The position numbers and the translations under genes were made by a program. The notes under the pieces were generated by a model. The model was not told where the DNA came from and did no database searches. It was given only the letters and a program-made list of their open reading frames with translations. This document shows, in pieces, positions 44,598 to 53,829 of a stretch of DNA of 64,000 bases. Source of the DNA: Pseudomonas sp. TNT3 (lineage in GTDB: Bacteria > Pseudomonadota > Gammaproteobacteria > Pseudomonadales > Pseudomonadaceae); NCBI RefSeq assembly GCF_010095445.2, contig NZ_WFGV02000001.1:124001-188000 (forward strand), written 5' to 3'. How positions within the stretch are numbered: position 1 is the first letter of the stretch; each line of letters begins with the position of its first letter.

Positions 44598-45317
44598 TCA
44601 GTCCCATAGCGCACCAATAGGTGAGGCTGATGAATAATGGGTAGCTATCTGCGCTTGTAGCAGCTCAGCGGTAGCGAGGGCATCGGTTAACGCATGATGC
44701 CCTTGATAGGCTGGAAGGTTATAGCGCGTGCGACTGTCGGCCAATCGTATGGATGTCTGCGGGCGGCGCATTAGCCTGGCAATCCACCCTTGCTTTTGCC
44801 GATGCATCCTCGCTTCCAATTGCATCGTGTCTACGACCGGAAACCTCAGGCCTTCTCCGAGGTGCCTCCGCAGTGCTGCATCTAGGAACTCACGCTCAAT
44901 ATTGCGGTAGTGGACGACGACCACTTTGCCTGCCATGGCGTCAAGAAGTGGCTCCAGCACTTCCGGGAGCGAGGGAGCATTCAAAATCTCAGCATGGGTA
45001 ATGTGGTGAAAGGTCACCGACTTTTCATTCAGTTCTGATGATGGGTTTAGCACCCAATACGCCGCCTTGCTGCAATAGATGCGCTCTAAGGTGAACGGCA
45101 CCAAACCAATGCTAACAATACTATGAGTCTGTGCATTGAGCCCAGTTGTCTCTATGTCCATAGCAAGAAATTGGACGTTTTCTATCGGGGTGTGTGGTGA
45201 GACGACATCAGCCTGATAAAACTTTCGCAAGTAAGAATTAGCCGACTTCTCCGCCAACTCGCGGAACACTTCTGGCCAGTTTCCCGGGTGATCTGGCTCT
45301 GCCTTGGCATCATTCAT
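44598..45317 (-). CDS. 3'-5' exonuclease, DnaQ/DEDDh type
   Basis: The 239-residue protein has exonuclease motifs FLAMDIETTGLNAQTHSIVSIG (ExoI, DxE), VVVHYRNIEREFLD (ExoII) and HHALTDALATAELL (ExoIII, H-x(4)-D). It starts in overlap (ATGA) with the DUF294/CBS gene stop. The two genes are commonly paired in Pseudomonas near acetate transport genes; the pair may control nucleotide or RNA turnover. The pairing is seen here without a neighbouring acs/actP. Confidence 0.88.
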   Translation of the reverse strand: MNDAKAEPDHPGNWPEVFRELAEKSANSYLRKFYQADVVSPHTPIENVQFLAMDIETTGLNAQTHSIVSIGLVPFTLERIYCSKAAYWVLNPSSELNEKSVTFHHITHAEILNAPSLPEVLEPLLDAMAGKVVVVHYRNIEREFLDAALRRHLGEGLRFPVVDTMQLEARMHRQKQGWIARLMRRPQTSIRLADSRTRYNLPAYQGHHALTDALATAELLQAQIATHYSSASPIGALWD

Positions 45318-47194
45318 TTTGAGACACGACTCTTTGGCGGGTAGCGGAACCGCAGGAAATTCTGGCCGTTACTCAACACCTTGAAGGCCTCTTTAAGATT
45401 GTGCCGCTCGCTATTAGAGAAGCGCTCAGGCTCGATATAGTTATTGGGCGTTTCTCCCAGCTCCAGCGCCTCTACCTGATGCCGGATCCTCACCATAGAG
45501 AGTAGCTCAAGAGCATAGCGCAAGTGCTTCAATGCTTCGGGCGGCATGATGTTAGCGTTAGCTATTGCATCGATACGGTCAAACGAGTTCTGCGCAGTAC
45601 TGCCGCAAGCAAGAGCATGGATGCGAATAAGGTCGGTGAGCGGTGCGGTGCCGCGACCTTTAAGATTGATGATTCTTTTCTGTTGTCCATCTGTCTCGAC
45701 GACAAAGGTACGAAAAAATCCTAGGGGCGGTGTCCGGTTCAGTGCAATCCTCGCCATGGCACTGAGAAATGCAGGGTGGGAACTGGATTTGCGAGCGCAT
45801 AGAACTTGGAGTTCTTGCACTAGCGAGAGCTGGCCGAATACGCCATCCAGATCGAAAAAGATGCAGCTATTTAGCAAGGTTGTCGGGTTTGGCTTTTCGA
45901 TCCACTGATCAAAATAGCTGCGCCAAATCCTCAAAGGCTGGCGCCATTGATCGTTGGTCGCCATGACTCCGCCCTTACAGTAGCTGTACCCACACGCGGC
46001 GAGGCCATCGCTTACAAACGATGCAAGGCTACGGAAATATGTATCATGCGAGGCGGGATCGAATCGATCATCCAGCACTAGGGCGTTATCTTGATCGCTT
46101 ACCAGCAGTTGCTCATCGCGCGCCATGGAGCCTAGAACCATGAAGCAGTAAGGTACTGGAGGTGGCCCCAGTTTTTCTTCTGCAAGCTCCAGCAGACGCT
46201 GCGTGAAAGCTCTGCCGATACCTGAGATAGCGCTACCGATCATGTGCGCGGTCGCGCCATCCTTCACCATCCGGATGTACGTTCCACGCAGGTCTCGTAA
46301 AAGCGACTTTAGACCGTCGACCGACGTCTGGTTAGATATTCTGTTTACCAGGTACAAGCTACTGTGGGATTCGTACCGAATAATATCTGAGAGGTTGATT
46401 ACGCCAATCGGGCGCCCATGGTTGAGAACCGGCAAGTGATGGATATTGCGGCGTAGCATGACAAGCATGGCTTCAAAGCCTGAATCGTCAGCATTTATGG
46501 CCACTGGATCGGTCGTCATGATAGCGCTGATGAGCGTTTCGCCGGCGTTCCTCCCGACCGCGACAACGCGGGTACGAAGATCCCTGTCGGTCACGATACC
46601 CCGGATCTCTCCTGCCTGCAGTGCCGCTGGCGACATAACCACGACACAGGCAACGCGTTGTTCGGTCATCAGCTTTGCAGCCTCGCCAACCGTGGTATCC
46701 GACGTCACCCAGACCAGCGAGCGTGACAGCAAGGCTCGGCATTTGAGCTGGATCAGTTCGCTCGCCCGGCCCTGCGCCTCGACTGCAGACTTAAGCCTGG
46801 AGTGCCCTTCAGCTTCAACGAAATCCGCAAAGGCGTCATGCTGTGCGCACAGATCGGCGAATACGTCGGCGGGGATGTAGTAAATGAGACTGTCTTCAAG
46901 TGCTCTCGCAGGAAAACGAACTTTGTTGCTGCGCAGGAGCCCTGCCTGGCCAAAGATATCGCCTTCGACAAGCCGGTTGTAAAGCTCGCCGCTGCGTCGA
47001 TAAATCTCCACTGCGCCGCTGCGCACATAGTGCAAATCCTGGATAACGGCACCTGCTTCCAGGATGTCGCTACCGGCCTTGAAGTAACGCACATCAACTC
47101 GCAGAGCCATAGCATCTACCGACTCCCTGGGCAGTTGATCAAACGGGGAAAAACGATAGAGATGGTCGCTGATCTCCTGCATCTCGGCTTGCAT
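45314..47194 (-). CDS. cNMP-binding, CBS-pair and DUF294 nucleotidyltransferase protein
   Basis: The 626-residue protein has a cyclic-nucleotide-binding domain (about residues 15-135), two CBS domains (about 160-280: TLISAIMTTDPVAINADDSGFEAML, LPVLNHGRPIGVINLSDI), a DUF294 nucleotidyltransferase-like domain (about 300-440, with GSMARDEQLLVSDQDNALV) and a DUF294 C-domain (about 470-610). The GSxAR...DxD segment retains the putative catalytic acids. It likely senses adenine nucleotides or cNMP and acts on a protein or nucleotide. It is translationally coupled to the exonuclease. Starts considered: ATG 47194 (used) and 47182. Confidence 0.87.
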   Translation of the reverse strand: MQAEMQEISDHLYRFSPFDQLPRESVDAMALRVDVRYFKAGSDILEAGAVIQDLHYVRSGAVEIYRRSGELYNRLVEGDIFGQAGLLRSNKVRFPARALEDSLIYYIPADVFADLCAQHDAFADFVEAEGHSRLKSAVEAQGRASELIQLKCRALLSRSLVWVTSDTTVGEAAKLMTEQRVACVVVMSPAALQAGEIRGIVTDRDLRTRVVAVGRNAGETLISAIMTTDPVAINADDSGFEAMLVMLRRNIHHLPVLNHGRPIGVINLSDIIRYESHSSLYLVNRISNQTSVDGLKSLLRDLRGTYIRMVKDGATAHMIGSAISGIGRAFTQRLLELAEEKLGPPPVPYCFMVLGSMARDEQLLVSDQDNALVLDDRFDPASHDTYFRSLASFVSDGLAACGYSYCKGGVMATNDQWRQPLRIWRSYFDQWIEKPNPTTLLNSCIFFDLDGVFGQLSLVQELQVLCARKSSSHPAFLSAMARIALNRTPPLGFFRTFVVETDGQQKRIINLKGRGTAPLTDLIRIHALACGSTAQNSFDRIDAIANANIMPPEALKHLRYALELLSMVRIRHQVEALELGETPNNYIEPERFSNSERHNLKEAFKVLSNGQNFLRFRYPPKSRVSK

Positions 47195-47651
47195 GGAACC
47201 TCGGTATGCTGGAAGGAAAAATCGCCAAAAGGCGTATGTTGAAATTTGCTGCTCGCCCCAAAAGCCTATCAGATACGTTCTATCGGATTATAGGATTAAG
47301 GCAATTCGAGTCGAGTGGGCGGCAGCGGCCTTCGCAAAATACGGCATCCATCCGCTCTTAACAGTGGGCTGTCGATTTGAGTGAAAGTTCTGTAACCATC
47401 GTGGTTAGCAGTCGAATGACTTAGCGTATCGCGCATGCCCCCTCCTCTGCCGCCACAAACAAATGGCATGGGCCATATCTTTGGTTGTGATACTGATGCG
47501 CCGATGGTGTCCAAGCTACCGTCAGGGCAGCGCGACCAACCTGCAAATTTTGCACTCTCAGGCATTATTGCTTTCAAACTGAATGGCGGGCCTCGACGCA
47601 AAGCGCATCCTTATCATTAACTATCGCACATCCCCCGGAGCTAACCGTTGA
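47195..47651. other. Divergent intergenic region upstream of the antiporter
   Basis: The 457 bases between the minus-strand nucleotidyltransferase gene and the plus-strand antiporter contain no gene I can support. The short plus frame at 47435-47620 lacks features. Promoters for both genes are expected here. Confidence 0.4.
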
Positions 47652-48893
47652 ATGCTTGACATTATTGCGATATTTCTAAGTGTCACAGCCCTACTTGCCT
47701 ACGTTAACCGACGTTACGTGGGACTTCCTTCCGCCATTGGCGTCATGGGTATCGCACTTGGCATATCGCTACTGAATATGGCCGCTGATAGCCTTGGCTT
47801 CCATGCGTTGCACACGCTTGAGCAATCGCTGGTGGAATCCATAGATTTCTCCGAATTGCTTATGCAAGGCATGTTGTCGTTACTGCTATTCGCTGGGGCC
47901 TTGCACGTCGACCTGTCGCAGTTACGAATCTACAGATGGCAGGTAGCGTCCCTCGCCGCAATAGGCACAACCCTGTCGACGCTATTTATCGGTTTCGGTC
48001 TATGGGCGTTATTGTCTTTGACAGATCTCGGTATGCCGCTCGTCTACTGCCTGGTGTTCGGTGCTCTGATCTCGCCAACCGATCCTATCGCTGTGATGGG
48101 CATTTTGAAGTCTGCTGGCGCACCCGGCAACGTTGAACTGGTAATTTCGGGCGAATCTCTATTTAACGACGGCGTCAGCGTCGTCCTGTTTTCCCTGATT
48201 TTGGCTATGATCGCCAGCGGTGAGGCTCCCTCGTTTACGGGAGCCGCGCAGCTATTGTTGAAGGAGGCAGGTGGCGGCGTACTTCTGGGCGCAGTCGTCG
48301 GATATATCATCTACCGGATGCTCAAAAGCATTGACAGCTATCAAGAGGAAGTCCTCATCACCTTGGCCGCTGTGCTCGGCGCCTATGCACTTGCAACACA
48401 TCTGCACGTTTCCGGCCCTTTGGCGATGGTGGTGATGGGGTTAATTATTGGCAATCAGGGCCGCTCTTATGCAATGTCTGAACAGACCAAGAAAAATCTC
48501 GACATGTTTTGGGAATTGATGGACGAAATCCTTAATGCAGTCTTATTTGTCCTGATCGGCCTAGAAGTAGTTCTGATACATTTTTCAAATGCTCTTATCA
48601 CCACTGGATTGATGGTCGTGGCTTTAACGTTGCTGTCGCGATTGCTGACGGTCGGTGTTCCTATCGCTGTCTTGGGTAAACGCTTTCAGCTTCCTAAAGG
48701 TGCTTGGAGCGTAATGACCTGGGGTGGCCTACGAGGAGGAATTTCAGTGGCCCTCGCTTTATCGCTTCCGCCGAGCGAGGCACGCGATACAGTGGTTTCC
48801 CTAACCTACATAATCGTAGTGTTCTCTATTTTGATCCAAGGTATGACCATTGGGAAACTGGTCAGGAAGGTCATGCCCTGCGCGGGCAGATAA
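47652..48893 (+). CDS. CPA1 family Na+/H+ antiporter, NhaP-like
   Basis: The 413-residue protein has 12 or 13 predicted membrane helices and the CPA1 motifs FGALISPTDPIAVMGIL and ISGESLFNDGVSVVLFSL (the ND pair), plus MTWGGLRGGISVALALSLP. It should export Na+ or K+ in exchange for protons. No long C-terminal regulatory domain is present. It begins at ATG 47652; the ribosome site is CCCCGGAGC. Together with NhaA at 55350 the window has two distinct sodium/proton exchangers. Confidence 0.9.
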   Translation: MLDIIAIFLSVTALLAYVNRRYVGLPSAIGVMGIALGISLLNMAADSLGFHALHTLEQSLVESIDFSELLMQGMLSLLLFAGALHVDLSQLRIYRWQVASLAAIGTTLSTLFIGFGLWALLSLTDLGMPLVYCLVFGALISPTDPIAVMGILKSAGAPGNVELVISGESLFNDGVSVVLFSLILAMIASGEAPSFTGAAQLLLKEAGGGVLLGAVVGYIIYRMLKSIDSYQEEVLITLAAVLGAYALATHLHVSGPLAMVVMGLIIGNQGRSYAMSEQTKKNLDMFWELMDEILNAVLFVLIGLEVVLIHFSNALITTGLMVVALTLLSRLLTVGVPIAVLGKRFQLPKGAWSVMTWGGLRGGISVALALSLPPSEARDTVVSLTYIIVVFSILIQGMTIGKLVRKVMPCAGR

Positions 48894-49161
48894 TAGTTGA
48901 TACAACATTGCGATAAAAAGAAATAATACGGCGATAGCTATCTAACGGGATATCGCAGGCAGGCTTATAAGGCTCGAAGAGCCGATAGCCCGTAAGAAGA
49001 TGGCGAACACACCTTCCGGCCAGGATGAAAATTGTCGTCGCACAAACATGTCCAGATATGAACCGACCACCCAACACACCTTCCCGATCCCAGCAATTAG
49101 GGCAATGATGCCAAATCAATCAAAAGTGGGTACCTGAAATGCCCATACGGGCACAGTCGCA

Positions 49162-50139
49162 TTAGTTTTGGCTAAGGTCAGTTTTCCCACCATGCGTCTC
49201 GAGGCGTGTTTGCCTGCGATAAAAGGCGTGAATAGCCCACACCACCCCTACGAATAGCAACCCTGTCCCAAGCGCTTCCATAGGAGAGGGCCAGCGTTGG
49301 TTGATGAGCAGGCCCATCGTAGTTGCATAAATGGTTTCGCTGGCGATCAATTGCCCGCTGAGCGCCAGAGGTAGACGTCGAGTTGCAATTGACCATGCCC
49401 AGGCACCCGCAAGGGTAGCCCCTAACCCCTGAATCAACCCACAGACTAATAGCGCCTGAGTACCTGCTAACCCGCTCGGATGGCTAGCGAAGTGGGACAG
49501 GTTCAAGTGCAAACCAACGGGTATAAACGCCAGCATCTCGACGCTGCACATGAAGATCAGCATGGCTGACCACAACATGGGGGACATGCTTGGGCGCTGA
49601 GCCAAAGCACTTTCATTTAACAATCCAAAGCCCGTCCAAAATCCAATTGCCATTAACGATGCGAGCAGCCCCAGCAGTATCGAATGGGTCGGGAGCACCA
49701 CCTCTGCGGCGCTAAAATCAAACACGCTCAAGTTGACCAAACTTATGCCCAATGCCGCCACCAGCAGCGGCCCGGCAATGGCGCGCCAGGGCACGCTGGA
49801 GCTTCGCATGTTGCCGGCAATCGCGAGCACAATCGGTACTGACCCCATCATTACCGGAGGGATCACCGGCCCAGCTGCCAAGACCGCAGAGGTGATCAGG
49901 AAGAAGTAGCCGATGTATCCCAAGAAGCCCAGCAGTGCGGCACAGGCCCAGTCGCTCAGTCGCAATTGCCGAACTTCGCTGCGGTAAACAAACAGGACAA
50001 GCAGGCTACCCAAACCGGCGAAGGCATAGCTCACCACAGCAAGATCAAAAAGGCTGTAATCGCCGACCAACCCCGGAAAGATGTAGAGCAGCGACCAGGA
50101 AAAAGTGGCGGCAATGGCAGCTAATAGGCCTAGGGTCAT
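49162..50139 (-). CDS. EamA/DMT family permease
   Basis: The 325-residue protein starts at ATG 50139 (MTLGLLAAIAATFSWSLLYIF), overlapping the TetR stop (ATGA) behind GGAGCAG. It has ten predicted membrane helices in two EamA halves, including VIPPVMMGSVPIVLAI and GQLIASETIYATTMGLLINQRWP at the equivalent positions. It exports a small metabolite or drug, unidentified. It is controlled by the TetR gene upstream. A severely deleted copy of the pair lies at 29841-30036. Confidence 0.9.
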   Translation of the reverse strand: MTLGLLAAIAATFSWSLLYIFPGLVGDYSLFDLAVVSYAFAGLGSLLVLFVYRSEVRQLRLSDWACAALLGFLGYIGYFFLITSAVLAAGPVIPPVMMGSVPIVLAIAGNMRSSSVPWRAIAGPLLVAALGISLVNLSVFDFSAAEVVLPTHSILLGLLASLMAIGFWTGFGLLNESALAQRPSMSPMLWSAMLIFMCSVEMLAFIPVGLHLNLSHFASHPSGLAGTQALLVCGLIQGLGATLAGAWAWSIATRRLPLALSGQLIASETIYATTMGLLINQRWPSPMEALGTGLLFVGVVWAIHAFYRRQTRLETHGGKTDLSQN

Positions 50140-50708
50140 ACGCTCTGCTCCTGCTGGCCCTGCTTTCGGATCCAGCAATGAGCTACGTGTCGGGCGGTGT
50201 CGAATACCCGCACGTCCTGGCCCATGGCGCCGCTTACAAAACTGCCCTCCAGTAAGATAAACAGCCCCTCAGCAACTACGTCAGGGTCACTTATACCGGC
50301 GCTCACGGCCAAGGCATTAAGATTGTCGCGTATCCCTTGCTTATGCCTGCTCACTGCTAAATGTACAGGGTGGCTAAATTGGGGAAATTCAGCCGCACTG
50401 TTGACGAACAGGCACCCGCGTTCGCTGTCTTGTAAAAGAAAACGTTGATACAAATCGAAAAAAGCGAGCATGCCACTGACCGGGTCAGGATGCCCTGCCA
50501 ACGTGCGCGCTACCTCTTCACGCCAGCGTCGGTCACGCTCCTCAAGGCAAGCCACTATCAGCGCATCCTTGGAGGGGAAATGGCTGTAGAGCGTCATCTT
50601 GGTAACACCCGCCATCGCGGCGATGGTCATCACACCAGTAATGTATATACCTTGTGACAGAAAAAGCTTCAGTGCGGAGTCAATCAAGCGCTCACGGGTA
50701 TTATCCAT
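50136..50708 (-). CDS. TetR family regulator of the EamA gene
   Basis: The 190-residue protein begins MDNTRERLIDSALKLF and has the HTH MTIAAMAGVTKMTLYSHFPSK with a C-terminal domain containing SERGCLFVNSAAEFP. It is coupled to the EamA permease (ATGA) and most likely represses both until an export substrate binds. The region 50709-50760 upstream includes ACTGACCGGTAAG, a candidate partial dyad. The remnant at 29841 preserves the last 25 codons of a paralogue. Confidence 0.87.
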   Translation of the reverse strand: MDNTRERLIDSALKLFLSQGIYITGVMTIAAMAGVTKMTLYSHFPSKDALIVACLEERDRRWREEVARTLAGHPDPVSGMLAFFDLYQRFLLQDSERGCLFVNSAAEFPQFSHPVHLAVSRHKQGIRDNLNALAVSAGISDPDVVAEGLFILLEGSFVSGAMGQDVRVFDTARHVAHCWIRKQGQQEQSV

Positions 50709-50875
50709 TTAAGGCACTCCGGCAAAGATACGAAGTTGACTATACTGACCGGTAAGATTGGGGCGCATCCAAATACGACCTGAATAATGGCTTCTACGAC
50801 ACCAGCCGCAACATGCTAACGCGGCAGCAAATCGTAGGATTTGGCCAATCAGGACGTTCGTTACGCTAGCTAAGC

Positions 50876-50988
50876 ACAGTACGGCTTCGCCGCACCGAAC
50901 ACCGCAATCACTCTGGCCAATGCGGTCTCTGTACCGGCGCGCATACCATGGATTCAGTGGCGAGCCAGATAGCGTCAATGCGAATCAT
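50876..50988 (-). pseudogene. IS66 TnpB fragment, frameshifted
   Basis: From ATG 50988, which overlaps the TnpA stop (ATGA), the minus strand reads MIRIDAIWLATESM, the TnpB start, then shifts frame to GTETALARVIAVFGAAKPYCA and ends. The remaining two thirds are missing. Confidence 0.75.
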
Positions 50989-51302
50989 TGAGCAACCTCA
51001 CGGATAAAACGCGCACAGCCATCCGGGTTGGAGGCTGGCCATTTCACTGTGATAGATCTATCGCCCAGCGATAGCGAAATGACAGCCATGTCTTCCTTGG
51101 CCCGCTTGGGCGTGATTTTCAGAGGCACGAATGCGGGCGGCACTGCATGTGGTTGATCTTGGTAAATCGGCAACCATTTGCGGATGACGTTGGCATTGAT
51201 GCCGTGGTTGATGGCAACTCTGGAGACCGTCGCTCCAGGTTTCAGGCATTTCTGGACGACCTGGGTTTTGAACGGTTTGGGATAAGAGCTTCGTTGGCGC
51301 AT
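50985..51302 (-). CDS. IS66 accessory protein TnpA
   Basis: The 105-residue protein has the helix-turn-helix FKTQVVQKCLKPGATVSRVAINHG and NANVIRKWL, followed by the conserved ISLSLGDRSITVKWP and the C-terminal helix. It is the first of three genes needed for IS66 transposition. It looks complete, but its partner TnpB is truncated and TnpC is absent, so the element cannot move by itself. Confidence 0.82.
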   Translation of the reverse strand: MRQRSSYPKPFKTQVVQKCLKPGATVSRVAINHGINANVIRKWLPIYQDQPHAVPPAFVPLKITPKRAKEDMAVISLSLGDRSITVKWPASNPDGCARFIREVAQ

Positions 51303-51335
51303 GGAAATCCTGTCGATAAGGGCAATCGCGTCCGC

Positions 51336-51390
51336 TTAAAATGATCTGACCCCGAAAAGTTGGACGCCTTCTATGCCCGCCGGGCTTTCG
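51336..51390 (+). mobile_element. IS3-family end scrap
   Basis: About 45 bases (ATGATCTGACCCCGAAAAG then TTGGACGCCTTCTATGCCC) are nearly identical to the left end of the deleted IS3 element at 7596-7645. It abuts the IS66 head, indicating nested insertion followed by loss. Confidence 0.65.
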
Positions 51391-51439
51391 TTCTCATCAA
51401 CTTCTTCGACTATGCTTTTACTCTCTATGGAGGAAAGCC

Positions 51440-51682
51440 ATGTCTCTGCCTGACGACCCTACCCCTGCACTGCTCAGCCGCCTAAACCAAAACATCACAG
51501 CGCTCAAGTGTGCGATTGAAGAGATAAGTACTTGGATCGATCAGCAAGGTTCTAAAGTCGTATCCGACCGAATCAATGAGCAGATGAGTGTGCTGGAAGG
51601 TAACAATGACGCCGTTGCAGAATTGTTGGTTGACCTAATCGCCAGATGGACGCCCGAGGAAGAGAAAGATCCAGAAGATTGA
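51440..51682 (+). CDS. Small hypothetical protein
   Basis: The 80-residue acidic protein begins MSLPDDPTPALLSRLNQNIT and ends WTPEEEKDPED, with amphipathic helices (LKCAIEEISTWIDQQG, NDAVAELLVDLIA) and no membrane segment. TGGAGGAAAG gives a strong ribosome site before ATG 51440. I do not recognise the family; the helical pattern suggests a small oligomeric or partner-binding protein. Two terminator hairpins follow within 240 bases. Confidence 0.65.
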   Translation: MSLPDDPTPALLSRLNQNITALKCAIEEISTWIDQQGSKVVSDRINEQMSVLEGNNDAVAELLVDLIARWTPEEEKDPED

Positions 51683-51783
51683 ACCTGGCCGAGCGCCGCG
51701 CTATCCGCTTCCGACTTGCGCGTGGGAATACTCAATCTACAATGACCATCAGCTGATGGAACGGCGCCCCCTTTGTGAAAAAA

Positions 51784-51809
51784 GCAGCCCGCCTCCGTGC
51801 GGGCTTTTC
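51784..51809 (+). terminator. Terminator hairpin 1
   Basis: AGCCCGC (51786-51792) pairs with GCGGGCT (51799-51805) and is followed by TTTT, 100 bases past the small gene at 51440. Confidence 0.75.
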
Positions 51810-51890
51810 CGATTCTGCTCTACAGCCACAGTTGCCTGATCTGTGGAGGCTCCACTCCGAATCACACTGATCAAATTTGACCAGAAAAAT

Positions 51891-51918
51891 AAAAAACCCG
51901 GCACTTGGCCGGGTTTTT
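51891..51918. terminator. Terminator hairpin 2, bidirectional
   Basis: AAAAAACCCGGC (51891-51902) and GCCGGGTTTTT (51908-51918) form a GC stem with A and T tracts on both sides, a classical bidirectional terminator. The remaining sequence up to 52330 (about 410 bases) has no gene I can name. Confidence 0.75.
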
Positions 51919-52330
51919 ACCTGCGCTTCTCAACTACGCAGTTCCCAACTGAGAGGGATGGAGAACTGACAAAAGAAGCGCAGGCGAGTGATATTGCCAA
52001 AAGACCTTTCTCAAAGCAATCCGCCCAGAGTGAGGTGGCGGGTCGCAATCGACGATAGCTTGACTGTATACTTCCCGCTCAGCCTGCCCCCTTGAGCTAC
52101 AGGAACACCAACATGACTGTACTCCAAACGATTTACTGGCAGCCTACGCCGCCTTAGCGCTACGCCCCCTCGCAACACCTTGCTTCCGCTAGCTTCGCTC
52201 GCGGGCGCGCACTGCTGTACGCCTGGTTTTACACCTTAAGCACACAGCAAAAAATCCTCAAAATTTGAATTTGTATCGATTCGCTCGCCATCCATTTGAC
52301 GTGCGCGATGCTTTGCCTTGGATATTTTCT

Positions 52331-53818
52331 ATGCTGCAAAAACTCAGACAAACGTGGCTTTCCAACGTCCGTGGAGATGTGCTCGCGGGGCTCGTGGTCG
52401 CACTCGCGCTGATCCCGGAAGCTATCGCCTTTTCCATCATCGCCGGGGTAGATCCCAAAGTCGGTCTCTACGCCTCCTTCTGTATCTGTGCTGTCATCGC
52501 CTTTGTCGGCGGGCGCCCCGGGATGATCTCGGCGGCGACAGGCGCCATGGCACTGCTGATGGTTACGCTGGTAAAAGAGCATGGACTCCAGTACCTGCTG
52601 GCCGCGACTCTACTATGTGGCGTACTTCAAATCCTTGCCGGCTACCTGAAGCTTGGCTCGTTGATGCGCTTTGTTTCACGCTCGGTAGTCACCGGTTTCG
52701 TAAACGCATTGGCGATTCTGATTTTCATGGCGCAATTGCCTGAGCTCACCAATGTTACCTGGCACGTCTACGCCATGACCGCAGCGGGCCTCGGGATCAT
52801 CTACCTGTTTCCGTATGTGCCGAAGATCGGCAAGCTGATTCCCTCGCCACTGGTGTGCATCCTGACCCTGACCGCAATTGCCATTTACCTCGGTTTGGAT
52901 ATCCGCACCGTGGGTGACATGGGACAATTACCTGACACATTGCCTATTTTCCTATGGCCTGAAGTACCGCTGAACTTTGAAACCCTGCGCATCATCTTCC
53001 CGTACTCAGCAGCGCTGGCAGTGGTCGGCCTGTTGGAATCCATGATGACCGCAACCATTGTCGATGATCTGACCGATACCACCAGCAACAAAAACCGCGA
53101 ATGCAAAGGCCAAGGCATCTCCAACATCATTGCTGGCATGCTTGGCGGTATGGCGGGCTGCGCCATGATTGGCCAGTCAATCATCAACGTGAAATCCGGT
53201 GGCCGTTCCCGCCTGTCGACACTTTGTGCCGGCGTCTTCTTGTTACTACTCATCGTCTTTCTAGGTGAGTGGCTGTCTAAAATTCCTATGGCTGCGCTAG
53301 TTGCCGTGATGATCATGGTCTCCATCGGCACTTTCAGTTGGGATTCTCTGCGTAACCTCAAGCAGCACCCACTCTCGACCAACATTGTGATGGTCGCCAC
53401 CGTTGTGGTGGTCGTGGCAACACATAACCTCGCCTATGGTGTCCTGGTGGGCGTGCTGCTGGCTTCGCTGTTCTTTGCGAACAAAGTCGGACATTACCTC
53501 GATATCAAAAGCAGTCTTGAAGAGGCAGAGTCTCACCGCACCTATCGCATTGTGGGTCAGGTGTTCTTTAGCTCTGCGGACAAGTTCACCAACGTTTTCG
53601 ACTTCAAGGAAGCACTGAAGAAAGTCACCATCGACCTGACTCAAGCTCATTTCTGGGATATCACCGCCGTCGCGGCCCTGGACAAAGTGGTAATCAAATT
53701 CCGTCGCGAGGGTGCTGAGGTTGAGGTGCTGGGCCTGAATGAAGCCAGCGCCACTATCGTTGACCGCTTCGGCCTGCATGACAAACCTGACGCCATCGAC
53801 AAGCTCATGAGCCACTAA
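52331..53818 (+). CDS. SulP family anion transporter with STAS domain
   Basis: The 495-residue protein starts at ATG 52331 (MLQKLRQTWLSNVRGDVLAG), the standard SulP opening; the open frame begins 22 codons earlier but lacks a ribosome site. It has about 11 membrane helices (VVALALIPEAIAFSIIAGVDP, VNALAILIFMAQLPEL) and a C-terminal STAS domain (about 405-495). SulP proteins carry sulfate, bicarbonate or other anions with Na+ or H+. A universal stress protein gene follows after 11 bases, a common pairing. Confidence 0.88.
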   Translation: MLQKLRQTWLSNVRGDVLAGLVVALALIPEAIAFSIIAGVDPKVGLYASFCICAVIAFVGGRPGMISAATGAMALLMVTLVKEHGLQYLLAATLLCGVLQILAGYLKLGSLMRFVSRSVVTGFVNALAILIFMAQLPELTNVTWHVYAMTAAGLGIIYLFPYVPKIGKLIPSPLVCILTLTAIAIYLGLDIRTVGDMGQLPDTLPIFLWPEVPLNFETLRIIFPYSAALAVVGLLESMMTATIVDDLTDTTSNKNRECKGQGISNIIAGMLGGMAGCAMIGQSIINVKSGGRSRLSTLCAGVFLLLLIVFLGEWLSKIPMAALVAVMIMVSIGTFSWDSLRNLKQHPLSTNIVMVATVVVVVATHNLAYGVLVGVLLASLFFANKVGHYLDIKSSLEEAESHRTYRIVGQVFFSSADKFTNVFDFKEALKKVTIDLTQAHFWDITAVAALDKVVIKFRREGAEVEVLGLNEASATIVDRFGLHDKPDAIDKLMSH

Positions 53819-53829
53819 GGAGATCAACA

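Noticed and set aside
52000..52160. A LexA-like box (CTGTATACTTCCCG) and a 14-codon frame at 52113
   Set aside because: The right half of the SOS consensus is missing, and the peptide has no support.
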